Under the pieces are notes generated by a model. That model saw only the letters and a list, made by a program, of their open reading frames with translations. It did no database searches and was not told where the DNA came from. From Sipunculus nudus (Eukaryota > Annelida > Sipuncula > Golfingiida > Sipunculidae): 64,000 nt of DNA. Within the stretch, counting starts at the first letter, position 1. Every line of letters begins with the position of its first letter. The translations under genes and the position numbers were made by a program. Location: positions 31,594,362-31,658,361 of the forward strand of contig CM049307.1 in assembly GCA_026874595.1 (NCBI GenBank), in the 5' to 3' direction. This document shows, piece by piece, positions 47,351-61,002 of this stretch.

Positions 47351-50300
47351 GTGAGTCAGTTTGTGTATACAATACATATATAGAATATCAAACTCGGTGA
47401 TTCAACGTATTTGCATTTTTAAGTCGCTTATTAATATTGCATACAGAATATTTCTCCACGATATGTGACCTGTTGTTATTATATAAGTATAAGGAAAATG
47501 TCAACAAGCATACAGGCGTATTTACCAATACATCCGGTTTAGACACATTTCTAAGACGGTTGGGATACTTTACTTGGAAAGAAACTCTCAAAAAGTCATG
47601 AAGTAGGTCTAGTGAAGCTGCTAGGTGCCCAGAAACGGATCCAGGGTAGGGGTCCAAGGGGTCCGGAATCCCCCATTTTTCAGCCACCTTTTTCAGAAAC
47701 CGTTTTAAAGTGTTTCAAACTAATATTTGCGGCCTGGACCCCCCCCCCCCCGCAAGCCCTTTTCGGGACCTGGAGACATTTTTTAGGGCTTAGCATTTGT
47801 CTTCCCCCCATTTCCCCCCCCCCCCTAAATCCTGGATCCGCCCCTGTAGCCAGATGACCACAGAATGCTTCAGATATAACAATTAAGAAATTGTTGTTTT
47901 ATTTTTATAATATATGAAAGATATATGAGACTTATTTACACATTTCTGTGAAATAAATGGTAACAGAATAATCATATTTTTTTGTAGAACAAGCTGTGTT
48001 ATGCCATCACAGTTGATTCCCAGTGGCGACCTTGTCACTGATGACGTCATGACGGATGATGACGTTAATATTCATGTCGCCGAGGATTCACATGGAGATG
48101 AACAGAGAGAAGAGTGTAAGGAATTTACAAATGATGTTACCACTTGAAGTGCTTCTTAATTAATGTGTTGTTAAAATTACATTTGGATGTCAGTGTTACT
48201 GTTCAAGTAAAAATATACTTGTGTATTAACAGTTTTGAAGCCGCACTCCTTACACAGTCGTTCCAGTTCTCCCTCGCTTTACCGCTGCTTTTTATAGCAA
48301 GTTTTTCTGAGTTTCTGCATGCTTGTACAGGGCCAAAAATTGTAATTAGACCGGCAGGAGCATGGTATCGCATTACAGATCAAACCAGTGAGAGCGGTTT
48401 GAAACACGAGGTGGTTGCACAATGCGATACCATGCTCTGATTGGTCTGATTATATTTCTTTGCCATGTGCCATCCCAAGTGGTGAAACCCGGAGAATCTA
48501 AGCAACAGTTAACGCGAAAGAGATATGGAACGACCACAGTGTAACCGCTGCGTAAAGAATTTATATTGAAACAAACCTTTAAAACTGAAGCTTCATCACA
48601 ATTTTGTTTGCACTTCTGGGTATACATCAGTCCTGTTTTCTGTTGATACGACAGTGGACAGATTACTGGCCTTCCTTGAGAAAGGTTGTTACCTGACGAA
48701 GATTCGAGGTTCCAACAAGACCTACAGAAGGTACTTCTTTATGGATGACAAACAACGGATACTACATCAAAGACAGGAGGGAGGGGACAAGTCAACGCCT
48801 AAAGGTAAAGCGTCTATAGCATGGGCACGCAAGGTTTATTTAAATGGCCCGCAATCATCCTTGCAAGGCGATGTCTCAGACTTTCTCTATTCTCGTAAAG
48901 AATGACGTTAGCTAAGCCGGGAAAATAGATAAAGAAAAGTGTAGAAACTAAAGATACCTTTTCTTAAATTGGAAAGAGTCAGTCGTGGGTTTTTTAAATA
49001 ACATGAAACGATTTACATTGACTGAACAAAAAATTGCAAGGCAAGGGCGTTGTTTCTATACTTGCTGTTTCTAAAAGAAACAAACATCAACTAGTAAAAC
49101 TGTTTTGATATAATATTGAAACATCGTCATTTGAACTTTAGTTGCAATTAGTTGATCTTTAAAGTTGTTCTGAAATAGGGGTTTTCTTGAAACTGAAATC
49201 GGAAAAATGACTCCGTACAAAGACATTTGGCAATTTGAAAAAGTTTGCCGGGAAAATATGTGAATGCTTTCCCCAGAAGACTGACTCTATTATTTAAGAG
49301 TCCTGATACAACAGCTTCATGTCCCAGCTACATCCCAGTTACCTGAGCCCAGTGAAAGCTGCAATCCCACAGATGCAACTGTGTACAGTGTGCCCCTTTG
49401 GAATACTTCAATCATCTCTTTCAGTGGAATCCTATATAAATTTGCTACCCAATTTTCTTGCCCCTGCCAAAACACCTGTTTGACATTGCCCTATTTTGAT
49501 AAAACCTCACCCGTGTTTATTTTACCATCCCAGTTAATCAACACTGAAACCATATCCGCCTAAAATTATATAATGTATACATCTCTGACCACGTTAGATT
49601 AAGCGATTGGGTTTATCAGTACATATATATTTTTATATTATTTTACTGAATCTATTTTTTCCCGAGAAATTAAGATCTGTTATATTGTTCTTATGAATGT
49701 TACAGTAATGGTGAGTGACCTCAAGGATATACGAGAGGGCTTGGTTTCCCAAACATTCATCAAGGCCAACAAGAAGAAAAGATTGAAAGTATGTTCAGCT
49801 TCTTGAAGACTGATATTTAAAACGTTTAATTTGAAGCCTAAGCGAGGTATTTAAAATAATTTGCCTTCAATTAAGCCAGAGTATTTCCATCAACAAAATA
49901 TTTAGACTGTTATATGCAGAAGTTATCATCCTCACGCAGCGAAGTTGCAGGAGAGGATATAGTAGCGCCTTCATTCGTGCGGCCGTCCGTCCGTCTGTCT
50001 GTCCGTCCGAAATTGGCTTGTGGACGTATTTTGAGACAAACCATTTGATCAAAATCTTTCACATGCAGTTCACCCACAGATGAAGAGCTCTATCGAATTT
50101 TAGGTCACGGGGCATAGGTCATGGCCACAGGGTCCACCTCTTGAAAACACTTGTGGACGCTTGTTAAGCCAAAGATATCCAAGTTTCGATAAACGTTTAT
50201 ACCTATGCCAGGCTATTTGCCCCCATCCCCATTTAAACATCATAAACCGTTTGCTGATGGTATCGTTGAAAGACCAAAATCTAGATTAGAGATTTATAAA

Positions 50301-53300
50301 AATTCTTATTGTCAGCATTTGTTAAAGCTTGTTTGTGAAAAGGATTCAGCATATCTCTGCATGGTCGCAATAATGTCAGTATGTTTTAAACTCAACTGAC
50401 CGAAAGTCATCTGAGCTATAGCGATCACTCTTTGTCTGTCGTCCGCCCGTCTGTCCGTCCATCTGGCCGTTAACCAAGCGCAAATCGTAACCGCTGGAGT
50501 TCGAATCTTCTAACTTGACATCCAGGGAGGTCCATTAAAAATCTCATTGGAAACTTGAAATTAGGTCTATTTGGCTCAGAATTACCTCCAAGAATAATAA
50601 AAAGTATGATACAAAACCTCTAGTTGTCAACGTGTCAGTCGGCTGAGCGTCATGACCCACGGGTCACTTGTTATATATTGACATACGTTCTGGTTTTTCA
50701 GTATGTATATTGTGTTTTTGTTATGACAGGAGGACTGCTGTTTTACGCTGGTGATAGGGAGTGAACACGACACCTTGGATCTGGTCGCTGACCAGCCGGA
50801 GCACTGTCTGGCCTGGGTGGAGGGGCTCCGGTACCTCAGGCGGCGGTTCACACAGGCGGGGCTTATATCCAAACAAGAACTGTATCCTAATTAAGAAAAC
50901 CAGCACTTATGTAATATTCCATTTTTTTCAGTCTTAATCGTAACGGTTCGGCTAATCTGAATTTAGAATCTTTTCCGACAAACCTGCTTTCATTTACACG
51001 TGATCAGATATATATGAAATCATTCAAACACAAGGTTATTAGAACCTCAATGTTTGACATCCACATATAATGCTTTTATTTCGTCGTGCGACTCCATACC
51101 CTCTTGTTGAATAATGTTTCTATGGAGAAGAATGTAATTATTTCCAACTAATGTTAGCGGTGAACCTTTGATATATTACCAGGATTCACAACAAAACACA
51201 TTTGTGTATTAATAAAAATCTTAAGGTAACCTTAAAATTATGGTTGAACGATTTACATGGAAACTTGTCATTTCAGAAAATAAATTTTCCAATATTTTCT
51301 GTTCCTTGTGGTCAGTCCTGTCTTTAATGGCACAATACAGTTTTGGGGAACGGTCATTATGTGATATAGATATATAAAGAATATCCAAAGTAGTCATTAA
51401 CTTATGTAAATGAAAACTAATCCCTGCAGATAACTCAAAAGTGGAGGAATCGATTTTGATCACAATTTCCCATCGCCTTAAAGTGCTACTAATTAAATTC
51501 CAAACACCGAATAGCTTTGCAGGACATTCATGAGCGTTGCTGTTGTCCATGATGATTGTTGTTGTCCATGACTCCTATTTAGATGGATGAAGGAACTGTT
51601 TGATAAAGCCGACAAGAACAAAGACGGGACCTTGACCTTGAAAGAGATTCTGGATCTTCTTAAGAAACTTAACATACAGTGCAGCCTCGACCAGGCCAAG
51701 AGCACGTTTAAGGTGACAAAGTACCTCTAGTCATAAGAATTAGAAATATATCGCATATTGCTGCCATTTTCATTCAGATGTAGATGGAGACCGATATCCA
51801 AGTGACACTCAAGTCTCTACCTTCAATTTTCACGGTACAACTGGTAATACTTCAGCAGTCATTGTTTATAATATGGATTTTGAAGCAGAACTCTAAGATT
51901 CCATATCAATTTTATATGGATTTTTTTTCTATATTAATGGTACGGTATGTTCTAGATAAACTTAAATCTTTAAATAGACAACAATTTATTAAGGGGGGCT
52001 GGCCCGGTGATGAACATGTTCGAACCTTACCTTTGACCCAAAGGCAAATAATAGATTCCACAGAACTACAGAGATTCGCCTTAATGTCGAAACAACAGGT
52101 CATTACTCCTGAAGAATTCCTAGACCCAGACAGATAAAGGCTGAACCCTCAGAGGGCATAGGAAGTTATACATCTATCGAATAATTACATTCACCCTCAT
52201 TCAATAGGCAGCGCCACCTACACGTAATTGACCTATCCTTTACGAATTTATATATTGATTCCATGAGAATTAGAATGAAAGAAACTGAAGTGCAAAATTC
52301 GGTAAATTATATTTTAAAATAAAATGAAAACTGTACAATGATTGAATTCAATCCTTGCAGATGGCAGACACTGACAAGACAAAAAACAAAAAGGGAGAAG
52401 AAGTTCTGGACGAAAATGAGTTTTTCCAGTTTTATCAGATCATCACGGACAGGAGCGAGATAACGGAACTGTTCGAGGAGTATGTTATATCATATATTAT
52501 ATTTCCAGAATTAGAGGCCCCATACGGTGCTGAATATTCATCATATTTATCTCGTATTACATCCTCAAATGTACCTGAGCGCAAAGATATAATGAATTAA
52601 TTCACATAATTCAAGCAGAAGAGCAGATATTTATATTATTCAGCCCTATTAGCATCCAGAAATTCACAAAACAAGACAAAACTATTTTAAAAAAAGTTAG
52701 AAAATAGCTGCGTCAAAATCAAACCGCGCTATTCCGTTTGTTAAATAGTAAAGTTTGAGTTTCATATTATATCGATTAGAATTGTTCGGAAACCTTGGAT
52801 AATATTCGTAATATAGATTTAGTAATAGTTTGTGCTATCTGTATCTGTGTTCGTATTAGATCATTTCCGTCGTTCCAGATATAACTACGATGGAAAATAT
52901 CTGGATCCCATGGAGCTCCGCGACTTCTTCGAGAAAGAACAAAACGTAAGTGACCTGATTTTTGAAAACCTACATTTAGAAAATAAATCGTAACTTAAAA
53001 TGCACTGTTCTATCTTGTTCATGGGATAAATATTAAAAACATGAAACTGAACTTTTTTGAAAATATATAGCAATGGGTAACTAGACAAACTGTGTGGCTG
53101 GTGTGACTAGGTGTATGTTTTTGGTTAGACTGGAATATATCTGGTGGGAATCGCTTTCATAATATAATAAACGATGGCCATTGATAGGGTTTTGAAAGAA
53201 AACCAGTATAACTAATAATTACAGACACCTGTCACGGTTGAAGACTGCGCGGAACTAATTCGACGGTTTGAGCCGAGCCCTGCTTCCAGAAAAGACCTGA

Positions 53301-56300
53301 TGCTTGGACTAGACGGTAATTATAGGACAGGGGCGTCAATACAGGGGGGGGGGGGGGGATGGAGGGTATATACCCCCCCCCCCCCACACTTTTTAGCAAG
53401 GGAAGATGGTCAATGCAATCATCCCCCCTGATATTCAGGGAATAATATTTATATACTGTGAATAAATTATATTAATGATAACACTGAAAACTTTGACTAT
53501 ATCTGCGTTTAGTATGAAATATTATGTGTCTATTACACCTGGTTAAGAATTAATCTTTATACCCTTATATATATATATATATATATATAATTGTAATTTA
53601 ATTGAAAAATGTCACAGAGACGATAAAAGGTTTATATATATTTATATATAGAGAGAGATAGATGAATGAATGGCCATGCTGGTTAGTTGTACGAAGAAAT
53701 GCATTGATTGCAGATATTTTGATGAAGGTGTTTTAGAAAGCCGCAAATCTCTCCGGGCATTATATTTTTGTTTTAATGTTAACTGCATGTAAAAGCTGCA
53801 TATACTAAAATGAAAATATTGTTCACCTCTCATTAAAGGTCCCTTGTTCTTTAAATCAAGCGACATTTTGAAATGAAATCACAGTCGAACTTAGTTTGGT
53901 TAATTGAATTTTAATGATTCATTTTGTTAATGAAACTCTTGGTTTATCTTCCTTCATGTTGGAGATGTTATTATCTTGGAGAGTTGTGCAAGTATCAGTT
54001 ACGCAAAATAAATGAAACATCTGATTGGGACATAATGTTAAAGGGGCCCAGTCACCTGTGTGATAGGCCAGAAAGCGTGGATATCTCCACACGCAGGCTG
54101 CTTGTTCTGTTTATATCAATGTGTTTATAATATGCGGGGGCCCACCAAAATAAAATAAATTCAACAAGGGCATCTGGCAGCCTGTCACAGCGGAAGAAAC
54201 AGTTGTGTAATTTAAATGTGATTTTATAATGTGTACTCTGTGTTTACAGGATTCTGGTCATTACTGAACGCACCAGAGATGACTCTGTTCAACCCAGCAC
54301 ACTCCAAGGTTTACCAGGACATGAATCAGCCTCTAAGTCACTACTTCATCAACTCCTCACACAACACGTAGGACCTCAAAAATAAAATATATTATTTTGT
54401 TGACTCTTTGAACAAAAATATGGTGCGAGCGGGTTTTTTTCTTCTTCTTTATACCGGTCGAGACACAGAACGTGGAATTTTTCATAAAAATTACTCCATT
54501 TCTTTTTTATTCAATTTAGTCAATTTCCCATACCTTTAAAAATTCAACACTACATCAATATATATAATATTAAAAATGAAAAAAAGAATGGGAAGCTTGT
54601 TTTGTAGACATTATTAAAAACAGGACGCAATGATTTTTAAAGTATATGATTTTTAAGATATCGTTATAAGAAGTTAAATATTAGGCAGCGTTATATTAGA
54701 AATTATGATTACCCAAAGAATAGATCTTCCAGCTAAGTACAAACATAATGAGGTTTGTTAAATGTATAGAAAATGTATTAATAAAATATGCGGGATGATA
54801 TTTTATAAATATCAGTTGAAAATAGAACGAGCATGATATCACAGCACGATTTTCTTTTACTAAATTTTTAACGTATTTAAAATTTGTTGTAAGTGAAGTT
54901 TAAATTAAACTAAATTAAGACACCACTCAGATGCAGCATCGTTATTGATAAATCCTTACATATTGTATACTGAACTTTGAACTGACACACCAGGCTATAC
55001 TTAGCTAGTATAACTACATTTACAGGTACTTGCTGGGTGACCAGCTGGTCGGCCAGAGCTCGGTGGAAGCCTACATCAGAGCTCTGAAGCGCGGATGCCG
55101 CTGTGTGGAATGTAAGAACTCCAGCAATGATCACTGAAGCAGCGATTCGGATATTCCATTCTACTCAAAAATCGTTGATCACACCTATTCCATGCGTTTC
55201 AAATCACATTCAATCAGTAAAATGCTCGAATTTATACTCTAAATGCGTTACTTCTTATCTCCATAAACCTCACCAAAAATGTTCTTTTCTCTACTTCTAA
55301 ATACGTCAGATTTGAAGAATATATCCATCTTCCAGTGTCAATTAAAGTGACCAGTAAAATGCTGGTCTAATCTACTTTCAAAAATGCTACGATTGAAGAA
55401 CATATCCATTTTCCAGTTGATATTAACGTCTTAGAATTGGACGATGTTTAGACGATGTCCTGTTTTATATTTAACAGTGGACTGTTGGGACGGCGATAAC
55501 GGGGAACCCGTCATCTACCACGGGCGGACACTGACCAGCAAGCTTCTGTTCTCTGACGCCATCAGCACCATAGCAAAGAGTGCTTTTGATACATCACCGT
55601 AAGTTCAGGAACTTAATATGTGCATTGTATTAATAAACATGCCTATGTTAGGTAGTCTCTAACCGGTATATTATGTCTTTAATTTTCATTCGGCCCGGTT
55701 GATTGTGTCAAATAGATTTTCATGCGAACCTGAGACGTGTTTTGTTCGTTTTTGTTTTTTTTTTTGTATTCTTATACGTTTATACATTCTTTGCATGACA
55801 GGGTTACCCTTCTGCAAACTAAAACATTATAGGATTGTTTGAAAAAAAAATGAAAAAATTACCCATTCCTCGTATCTTCATAGTTTACAGTATTTTAGTT
55901 GGTTTGTACAACTAGATAGTTGTAATAACTAATGCGGGGCACTGTTCCTCGCTCGGCTGGTAGCGTTCGGTAGATTGTAGGGGTAAAGAAAGATCACCGG
56001 GTTTAGACGGGCTACTACAACCCCCTCTCATAGCAACGCCAGGAGATCGAACCCGGGTCGTCAGCGGAGTGCCGAGCGTTATACCACTCAACTGACCAGG
56101 TCCAAGTTTCACTCCCTACGTCATCATGTGTGTTAATTCTAGAGGTCATGTCCCATAAGACTGTTATTGTTAGGTCTTGTTTCAGGTTTCCGGTCATTCT
56201 GTCCATTGAGAATCATTGTTCAGTTGAGCAGCAGATCGTTATGGCCAAGCACATGCGTAACATCCTCGGAGGTAAAGTTAAAATCCGTGGTTGTCTCAAA

Positions 56301-58502
56301 GTTAATTAAATTTGTGTAATATTAATTCTTTTGCCATCCTACTGACCCCGCAGAACAGGCATGGTTACGCAGTAGACATTTTATAGTTTTAGAAAACATC
56401 AGACAAAAATGTTGTTTTCTCAATTATTTTGTTCCGGAAATTAGTACGAGAGGGCACATCATATAAGAAGGAATTTGTATCAAAATTAAATTTTTTGTTG
56501 GAAAGCGACTTGAGCTCAAAATCGGTATATTTTTACTAAAATCAAAATAAAATTAGTTCTGAAGTGTTGGATATGAATAAGATAAAAAAGCCCCTATGTT
56601 TGCAAGCTCTCGTTTAATTAAGTTTAAATTATTTACATTTCTGACCCTCTTGAGAATTTGTGTCAATACCCCTTGAAATATTCTCTCGGAGGCTTAAACA
56701 ATAATTGGGACCTGACAATGTGAAAATGTTTGCAATTTTAATTTATTTCAGGTTATGTTGTTACCAGATGATAACTAGACCAAATCCTGTCCTTTGTTTC
56801 AGATAAGCTTTATACCAAGCCTTTTCCAAACACAAGAAAAGAACTCCCGTCCCCCGCAGAATTACGTCACAAATTTATTGTGAAGGTATGAATCTGACAT
56901 AACGTAAAACAAGGTTTTATTAAATTGAGATGCAAATTAATTTAGTATACATTAATTTAAGACGAGTCAAACGAAAACGACCAGTCAAAAGAAATTTTAT
57001 CCCAAATTGGTGATCCCATTCTTTACAGCCGATTTTCTATTTCCTTTCACCTTTCAGGGAAAGAAAATACCAAACGGCTTTAAAGGGACGATATACACGG
57101 ACGTCAACCAGGACGATATTGAGAATGAGGAGCCAGAAGCGGAAGCGGAAATAAATTCTAATCACCAGAAAGAGGTTCGTCTTGCGCAGGAACTGTCGGA
57201 CATTGTGACGATCTGTCAGTCTGTGTCCTTTACTTCAATAGATCATTCCTGGGACAACTGTAAGTATATGTTCCTGATCTAAAACTGTCTGTCACAAATT
57301 ACTTCCAGTTAAACATAAAGATTAAGACTTTTAACCTTGCGGAAGTACGGGAGCGTATAGCTGCCACCTGGTAAAAGAAAGATAAATTATTTATCTCGCA
57401 CGTACGAGATAGTATCTCGTACGTACGAAATACAATCCCGTACGTACGACATACTATCTCGTACGTAAGAAGAAATATCTAGTACCCACGACATATTATC
57501 TCGTACGTACGACATACTACCTCGTACGTTCGACATATTTTCTCGAACATACGACATACTATCTCGTACGTACAACATATTATAAATCGAACGGATCTAT
57601 GGTTCACAGACAACACAACAGACCAACTGACACATATATCTCTATTTATACACATACATGTATATGTATATAGCCTATTGTCACTTGCGGGGGATTCCTG
57701 CGCTTATGTAGCAAATTAAATATGGAAATGTAATTTTGAAACGAGACAATGCACAAGTGCCAGTGTTCATCTGTTTCAAATGTGATGAAACAACTGTCCT
57801 TGATCTGATAGTGACATAAAACATGAATACCTCTAGAAATAAACTCAATTTTATTAAAACACTCACATATGTAAAATTCCCCACTTTTTAGCAATAGTCT
57901 AATTTAAATACTGTGGTTGCCTTTTTGTTCGCGAGGGTTTTAATTTCGCGATATTCGCAAATTGGGAAATAATCGCAAAAATGAAACCCTCGGGAATAAT
58001 CGGCCAATTGAGAATGTTCTTCTTATTTAGTGTAATCAATACTTGTATGGTAATAGGTTAGAACAGAGAGAATTTTTTAATAAATTACATCCTTGCAGGT
58101 ATAGGGAAATTTAAACCTTAAATTTGAACTAAACCACCTATGTTGTGTGTACTGGCCCATCATTATATAAGAAAATGTCACAAACTCATGACCTATTCTT
58201 ATTTTATAAAACACAAAGGTATATGGTTTTGCCAAAGATTTGATATACTAGTAGGTTCTTGTGAGATCGCGAAAATGAAACCCTCGCAAAACATTAAAAA
58301 TGGAAAAATCGCGAAATTTCAGCCTCGCGAATATGAAGCCAACCACAGTATAATATGTATTGTTAGTGTGCCAATTAATATGTTAAACCAATGATTAGTC
58401 GATATGTTTTATATTCCTTAAAAATGGTTGAATGTGTGTTCCTATATCTTCAACGGGATTAGATTCTTTACATGTGCATGCACAATCGTTTTCAAATGAT
58501 TA

Positions 58503-58577
<75 letters not shown>

Positions 58578-60074
58578 TGAAACCTGTCTAAAGCGGTGGC
58601 TTTTGATTTTGCCTGGAGCTAGTGGTCAGTGTCCGTCGGAGATGGCATATCGTGTCCGTATTTGTCAGATTCATTAACCCTTAGAATGTTTTTTAATCTG
58701 CTGTCCGTTTTCCGCAGTAGTGAGGTGTCCGCTTTAGAGGTTTCATTTATACATAATTTATAGGGAATTTTGAAGGGACTTTACTATCTTGTCCGTTATA
58801 GCCAGTTGTCTGCCTAAGTGAGATGTCCGTTAGACCAGTTTTCACTGTATATTTGAGAGAGAGAGCCGATTGTAGTGGAGAGTTTAAAATCCACGAAAAG
58901 TGGCTTCTAACGGGAACTATTTACATTTCACATACCACGTATATTAAGTATAGTTTAAATACAGTGTAGTCTTCTATAAATATTACGGTATCTGTCTAAA
59001 TAAAAGGTAAGGTTCTCAAGCACCACCCACGTCAATTTTAACCCTCCGCATCAAAAATTTGTTATTTTGTTTGTTATCTTTCAAGAAGATAAATAATTCA
59101 ATTTATGTAGTGCTTTTACCTGTTTACCAAAAAAATGTTATTTTCATTTTTTTTCCCTGATCAAATTGCATTTTCATCGAAAGATACAAAAAAAAAGTAA
59201 AAAAAAAAAGAAAATACCGCCCGCCCGCACTGATTTCTAAAAAAAAAAGTGCCTGAGAACCATACTTTTTATTTTTTGTTGGCCTTAATCCGTTACAAAA
59301 GTGGTAAAAAGCTTCCCATGGGCGCGAACATCGACGCAACCTGGTGGTGGTACTGCTCAGCTTCACAAATCTCTGTAAACTTATTCTTTCATGTTTCTAT
59401 TCTTTTTTATTATTGACTCGTGTGCGCGAACAAGATCTTTCCTCTGGTCAAGAGGTCTTGTAATGGTAAACAGACACACCTGGACTGTAATACTCACACA
59501 CAAAACCAAAAAACATACAAAACCTGTGAACAGGAATGAATAAGCCCTAAATATTTTTTTTTCTGTCACAGATTGACCGCACGTCCATGCATGGTATTTT
59601 AAAAATTTTTATTCATTGTTTAGTTCAAAATGAAAATTATACGTACTCCATAAAATGGGCTGTGGACTGTTCAGCTACCCACATATCAATGGCTGTATAT
59701 TTATTAATTACTTTTAACAATCCACTACACTGAGCATTATATCATAAATCTAATTTTTAGATCAATTATGAATATTAGAAACATGCCCCATTATAAAACA
59801 CTTAAAAGTAGGCTATTTGGTACCTGTTCCACTTCTTTGCAATTTGGCAAAGGCAATATTTTTTTTCTTATTAACATTATGACAGGTTCACTGTTATAGC
59901 ATCATACGCCGCCAACAGAATTTATTCACCTATCTAAAAATGAAAGTTCTGTATATGACCTGCAGACAGCGACTTGATATATTTCGCTTCCCTGAAATAT
60001 TTCAGGAACCTAGACACAGAAAAATGATATAATCGAATAGCATTTAAAAATATAGTATATATAAATAAATAAAG

Positions 60075-60109
<35 letters not shown>

Positions 60110-60165
60110 TTTATTTCAAGAGTGGTCTGCTATTTGCAAGGAGGAAGGAGAACATACATTATTTA

Positions 60166-60197
<32 letters not shown>

Positions 60198-60957
60198 TGT
60201 TACAGGTGCTCTATTATGTGACACGGGCGTAACTCGTGTTGTTGTTACATTCCGTACCGGTTGAACTCTCGTTGTCGTGTGGGCCTTGGTTTTCACGCCT
60301 GGTAGTGTGTCACGTGATGAGCCTGGTGTGTGTGGAGACACACGGCTATGTCTTTCTAGATAATTCCTGAAACGCGTGTCGTGCAAGTCCTTATAGACTG
60401 TTCGAGAAGTGGAAGGTTCCCGGCTTAGGGTGTGAAGGTATATAAAGGCTGTTTTTTAGAACCAGAAGGCAGACAGCAGAGCAGATTCCAGCGGACGTAG
60501 AAGCGTGTGTCAGATTCTAAAACCTTATCCGACGAATGCAGCAATTATAGATTTTTCAAGAACTTTCCTGGATTTTATACATTTGGACTTCAGTTTACTT
60601 TCTGTGTTGTTACAAGAACTTTCCACTGGACTGTCATTCTCCGAGAGCTTACATTCAAAGGACTTATTTTGATGACACTGTTGGTATTCAGGTATTGTAC
60701 CCTTATCTTTCTGTGTGATTGTATTGACTTGTTGCTATACCGCTGTTTCACTGTATAATTGTATTGATTTAGTGTATTGTATTGTTAGGGTTGTTTAAGG
60801 AATAAATTATAGTTTTTGTTAACAAAAAACCACTGACTTCTTTATTCATTCCCCTAGACATTTCCCACTGCCTAGTGTTACAGAATCTGATTTTTTTATC
60901 TTCATTACAAAATTTGTGTTCATCACGCATTCGTGATCTGTTTATATTAGGTTCTGT

Positions 60958-61002
<45 letters not shown>

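Noticed and set aside
51784..52137. 117-codon frame between two PLCD exons
   Set aside because: Lies in a PLCD intron; the composition is random and the flanking exons splice in frame without it.
56010..56103. Candidate tRNA gene on the minus strand
   Set aside because: A and B boxes are present, but there is no proper anticodon arm or acceptor pairing, and a SINE core and tail follow; it is a tRNA-derived SINE.
57387..57578. 63-codon frame of repeated YVRD units
   Set aside because: Translation of the 21-bp minisatellite; the repeat length being a multiple of three keeps the frame open.
57395..57580. CRISPR-like array of regular repeats
   Set aside because: No spacers: units are contiguous and diverged in an animal intron.
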